Source: Diplosphaera chodatii (lineage: Eukaryota; Chlorophyta; Trebouxiophyceae; Prasiolales; Stichococcaceae). From it: a stretch of 64,000 nucleotides of DNA. The DNA lies in contig JAALGY010000030.1 of assembly GCA_032358165.1 (NCBI GenBank), positions 434,001 to 498,000 on the forward strand, read 5' to 3'. The notes beneath the pieces are model-generated. The model did no database searches and was not told where the DNA came from. It saw only the letters and a program-made list of their open reading frames with translations. Positions 60,183-64,000 of the stretch are shown one piece after another (within the stretch, counting starts at the first letter, position 1; the number at the start of each line of letters is the position of its first letter). The position numbers and the translations under genes are program-made.

Positions 60183-63100
60183 CTACTCCTCGTCATCCGT
60201 GTTCATGATGTCTCCCCACCGCACGCCATACCTGCAGCGCAGCACGCATCACCACTGGGCCCCTGCTAATTGCACAAGCTCATGACTGACTAGGCCAGTC
60301 TGCAGAACAGTCACCCGCACAACCGGCCCAGCCATGCATCTCTGGTCGGCTTTCTGATGATGAAACATCGTTCATGAAGAGGTCAGCAATTCGCACTTGG
60401 CGGCCAGGTAGTGGGCGCCCACGGGCCCACGGCTGCCGTAGGGGTACAGCTCCGGGGCCAGGCCCGACTCCTCGATCTCGTCCAGCACAGGCGTGAACAG
60501 CTTCCATGCCGCCTGTGCAGCATGCCGGTGCGCGTGGTCAGCGATGTGGCCAGCCAGCGGCAGCGCAAGCCCCCTTGTCACCGCCTCCTCTAAGCCTCAT
60601 CAGCGTCCGACACGTCCCATGTGGATAGCGCCAAGAGCAGGCGGAGCAAATCCCGTGGGAACAAGTACCAAATACGCCATCTGCTGGGCAGAGAAGGGTA
60701 TACGCACCTCCAGCTCGTCGTTGCGGATGAAGAGGCGCTTGTCGCCGTTGATGACGTCCAGGATGAGGCGCTCGTAGGCGTCGGGCAGCTGCGTGCGGTA
60801 GCGGTCGGAGTAGGACAGGTCCAGCTTGGTGGTGTCCAGCCGCAGCCCCAGCCCGGGCACCTTGTTGTTGATCTTCAGGTAGATGCTCTCGTTGGGCTGG
60901 ATGCGGATGACCTGCGGGGTTCGGCGCGGGTGAGTGGCCACCCAGCGCAGGCTGATCGACCAGCGTCCGAGTACAAGCATCATGAATGGCCCTCACGGGG
61001 AGAGAGTGATCGACTTCCATCATAGAGCAGTCGTTTGCTGCTCTGTGCTGACGCGTGACATTCTCTGCCCAGTGAGGGCTGCCATTGCATCGTGCAATGA
61101 CTGTGCGGTCTCCGCCGCTCTTCCGATAGGCGTGCAGGGTGCAGGCAGCCAAGAGCAACACCCAGTAGCCCTCACCAGCTCGTTGGTGGTGGAGTCCAGG
61201 TCGCCCATGATCTTGCCGCGGTACAGGTTGCCGGGCACGTGGCGGAACTGCACCCGGATCTCCGCGCGCTTGCTGTGCAGCGCCTTGCCCGCCTGCAGGG
61301 TGCGCGCATCGTCTGCTCATATCTAAAGCATGGGTTGCAAGCGGTCGGATCAGCAGTGTACCTGCAGAGCTGCAGCTCAAACACCAGCAGGCTCCAAGGT
61401 TGACTGAGCCAATGCGTCGCAGCAGACTGAGCAAAGCCACGCTTGATGCGTCAGTCCTGGTGTGGCGAGATGTACAACGGTGTACCTTGAGCAGGAAGGG
61501 CACGCCGTCCCAGCGCGCGTTGTTGATGAACATCGCGATGGCGCTGAACGTCGGGCACAGGCTGCACAGCAGCACCAGCAGCATGAAACAAGCCTCGACT
61601 CTCAACCCAGTGGCGGGAGGGCTCAAAGGACGACCAGACCACAGCTACAAAATTGGCTCCTCATGACAGGCCACTCGCCCTCAAACGCGATCCCACCTGC
61701 CCTTCGGCACGGTCTTGTCCTCTAAGTAGCCCGGCAGCCGCCTGTTGCCGGCCTGCCGCCCCCGATACTGCCCCACCACCACATCCTCCAGGCTGACCTG
61801 CAGGCGCCCACGGTGATGCGGGTCACCTCTGCGACCAAGGGTTTCACGGGAGAGTGCCTTCCCAAAACATCAACACCCGGGTCGGTCCTCTGCAGCGCTG
61901 AAGTACGCCTGCAAGGAGTGGTGCGCAGGACAAGGGGCTGCCGGCAATGCATGGACATGGCTGTTGCGCCGACCCAGAGTTGGGCGGCAGGAGAGCGGCA
62001 ATCAGCAGCTCTGGGGGCGCGCCTGCTTCATGCTGCGCAGCACCTTCACCTTCTCGTCCCGGATGTCCTCTGCATCCAGGCTCACCTGCAGGCGGGTGCG
62101 TCCTGTCACAAGCTTGCCCAGCTGTGGCTTGCGGCAGCCTGGTGCGACAGAGCCAGCTTTGCAGGAGGCAGATCCGAGCTGGAGAGGACAGGGCCGCAGG
62201 ATGTCATGTGACACACAGACTCTGGCGCACCGGTGGCTCCATGGCAAAGAGCGCCAGGATCTGCAGCAGGTGGTTTTGGATGACGTCGCGGATGATGCCG
62301 TACTGGTCGAAGTACCCGCCGCGCCCCTCTGTGCCGAAGTTCTCGCTGAAGATGACCTGCGGCAGCAGACACATGTTGCCAAATGTTGCTGGAAAATCAA
62401 CACGCATATTTGGGCGGCAAAGTATTGGAGATGTCAGTGGCAGCTGGCATGCCCACCTGTACATTGCGGATGTATTTCCGGTTCCACAGCGGCTCAAACA
62501 GGAGGTTGGCAAACCGAAGCACCTGCAGACAGCAACCAGACGTCAGGAGGGACAAGGAGGCTGTCGGCAATTGAGCCATCATGCCCATGCAGCATGCAGA
62601 GCGTTGAGCAAAGGCGCACCGTCAGGTTCTCAATGAGCTCCTTGCCCAGGTAGTGGTCGATGCGGTAGATCTGCTCCTCGGACAGGTGCTGGTACAGGTC
62701 CCGCGACAGCTGCTGGAAGGACTCGGAGTCGCGGCCGAAGGGCTTCTCCACAATCACCCGCGTCCAGCCGGACCTGGACAACACACCGAGGTGTTACACA
62801 CGCGCCGACATCTGCACGCGCGTCCAACTGCTGCAGCAGACTGCCGGGCACATACTACATGAAGGACGGCATGGGCTGCTGCAAGCACCAAGGCAAAGAA
62901 ACCAGCACCCGGCAACAGCCGGCTGCGTGCTCAAGCGCCATCTGGTGCCAGCAACAACTGGTAAGCCGATAATTGAGGTCGTATGTGCTACGCAGTCACA
63001 GCCCTTGCTCACTTGGAGGACGCGGCCGCAGCAGCGTTGCCGGCTACCGCGGTGAAGATGGTGGGCGGGATGGACAGGTAGAAGATGCGGTCCGCCTTCT

Positions 63101-63887
63101 TGCGCCGGCTCTCCAGCTCCTCCAGCCGCGTGTTTAGCCTCTCGAAGTCCGCCTGCTGGTCGTACTGCCCCTGCAATTCGCAGCAGCATGCGCCAGTGGT
63201 ATGGTGCGCCTCACAGCTCAAGGTGGCCTGATCTGCATCAACTGCAGCTCTCGATGCGTGCCCAGCTGGTGAAAACGGTGGACTAGGCCATCAGCTGGCA
63301 GGTCTGCATGACGCTGCACTGACGCGGAGCTGGCATCGAGCGGACCGTTGGGCTGCCCGCGACAAGACAGCAGCACTGGCGGCGAAAGGCACATGAGCAT
63401 GACTGAGTACGCACCGCGACGTAGGTGCAGCGGTCCAGGTACTCCTCCATCTCGCGGCCGCAGTCCTCGCCCGACGTCACGCGGCACGTCAGGTTCTCGG
63501 AGATCAGGTCTCGGAACTCCTCGTCGCTCATCTTGCTGCGCGAGTAGCCCACGATGCTGAAGTACTGCGGGTGGCAAAGAGGAATGCACTGTGTCGGCGG
63601 TGGACGCACCAGTCAGTTGTCCAGCTGAGAAGACTGTGCTGACGACCCTGCCATCTCAGCAGTGCATGTGCTATCTGGCAATGCAGCCGCAAGATTGCGG
63701 CAATCGTGCAGCAAGGCAAGCTTAGGCACATCCTCACCTCGGGCAGCATGCCCTCATGGTACAGCGCAAACAGCGCGGGGAAGATTTTCTTGCGCGCCAG
63801 GTCGCCAGAGGCGCCGACGACCACCACCGTCAGCGCGCTCTTGTTCCAGTCCTCCGCCTCCAGTCCATACGCCTGAGCACAGTGCAT
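60183..63887 (-). CDS. G6PD: Glucose-6-phosphate 1-dehydrogenase
   Basis: Oxidises glucose-6-phosphate with NADP+ to 6-phosphogluconolactone, the entry step of the oxidative pentose-phosphate path. Exons: 63738-63887 ([24 protein letters not shown] loop), 63415-63564, 63013-63170, a probable 20-base micro-exon near 62,860-62,885, about 62,623-62,771 ([21 protein letters not shown] substrate site), 62,454-62,521, 62,229-62,360 ([11 protein letters not shown]), 62,025-62,090 ([14 protein letters not shown]), 61,705-61,800, 61,490-61,570 ([13 protein letters not shown]), 61,175-61,298 ([15 protein letters not shown]), 60,705-60,913 ([16 protein letters not shown]), 60,390-60,513 ([15 protein letters not shown]) and 60,183-60,231 ([15 protein letters not shown], stop). 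The sequence follows plant cytosolic-type G6PD. The start shown is an ATG ([10 protein letters not shown]), but the ATG is followed by a possible acceptor (CTCAG), so an earlier exon may lie off-window. One intron has a GC donor. Confidence 0.93.
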
Positions 63888-64000
63888 AGTGTCGATCGCT
63901 GCTGAGCCACGCTAACAACCGCGCCTGCCACACTGTTACGCAAGTGCGGCGACACTATACTGTCATGGTGTGAGGGTGCGGTGCGGACGTTTGTGTGCTG

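Noticed and set aside
1..64000. CRISPR arrays, prokaryotic operons, tRNA or rRNA genes, transposase or reverse-transcriptase genes
   Set aside because: None recognised on reading. The only regular repeats are triplet runs, the GCAT run and the Pro-rich exon. A tRNA scan could still find a small RNA gene missed by eye.

Overview
This window is nuclear DNA of a green alga, most likely a chlorophyte in or near the trebouxiophyte/Chlorella group. Evidence: nearly every gene is split by many short introns with GT..TGCAG borders, coding exons are GC-rich and Ala/Gln-rich, there are no operons or Shine-Dalgarno signals, and several products have clear plant or algal relatives (an RHIP1-like protein, a plant-type GNAT, a Cys/Pro-rich wall protein, a chalcone-isomerase-fold protein). 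No species can be named from the sequence alone. Exon borders were read by eye. Five models (LMW-PTP, wall protein, tetraspanin, pfkB kinase, single-exon glycosyltransferase-like gene) close in frame throughout; the others are approximate.

Layout. Positions 1-14,800 (minus strand) hold a head-to-tail array of three paralogues (A1 partial, A2, A3) plus an orphan remnant (A4) of a gene family with an RRM-like N-terminus, a long helical middle and a C-terminal U-box. The U-box is intact in A2, deleted and frame-shifted in A3, and reduced to a fragment in A4. From 15.5 to 21.5 kb come a low-molecular-weight protein tyrosine phosphatase (+), a type II membrane glycosyltransferase-like protein (-) and a secreted Cys/Pro-rich wall protein (+). 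From 22 to 33 kb (minus) lies a second tandem pair, B1 and B2, of a large helical family I do not recognise. A third, diverged member (C) lies inverted at 43.8-48.7 kb.

The rest are mostly single-copy housekeeping genes: GNAT acetyltransferase (33.6-35.1 kb, -), cationic amino-acid transporter (35.4-39.6 kb, -), chalcone-isomerase-like protein (40.3-43 kb, +), NAPE-PLD-like phospholipase D (49.5-52.1 kb, -), tetraspanin-like protein (53.4-54.8 kb, +), RHIP1-like protein (55.7-57.1 kb, -), pfkB sugar/nucleoside kinase (57.7-59.7 kb, +) and glucose-6-phosphate dehydrogenase (60.2-63.9 kb, -).

There is no metabolic clustering. The story of the window is local gene-family expansion: two unrelated helical families multiplied side by side, with conserved intron positions and, in one family, stepwise loss of the ubiquitin-ligase domain.
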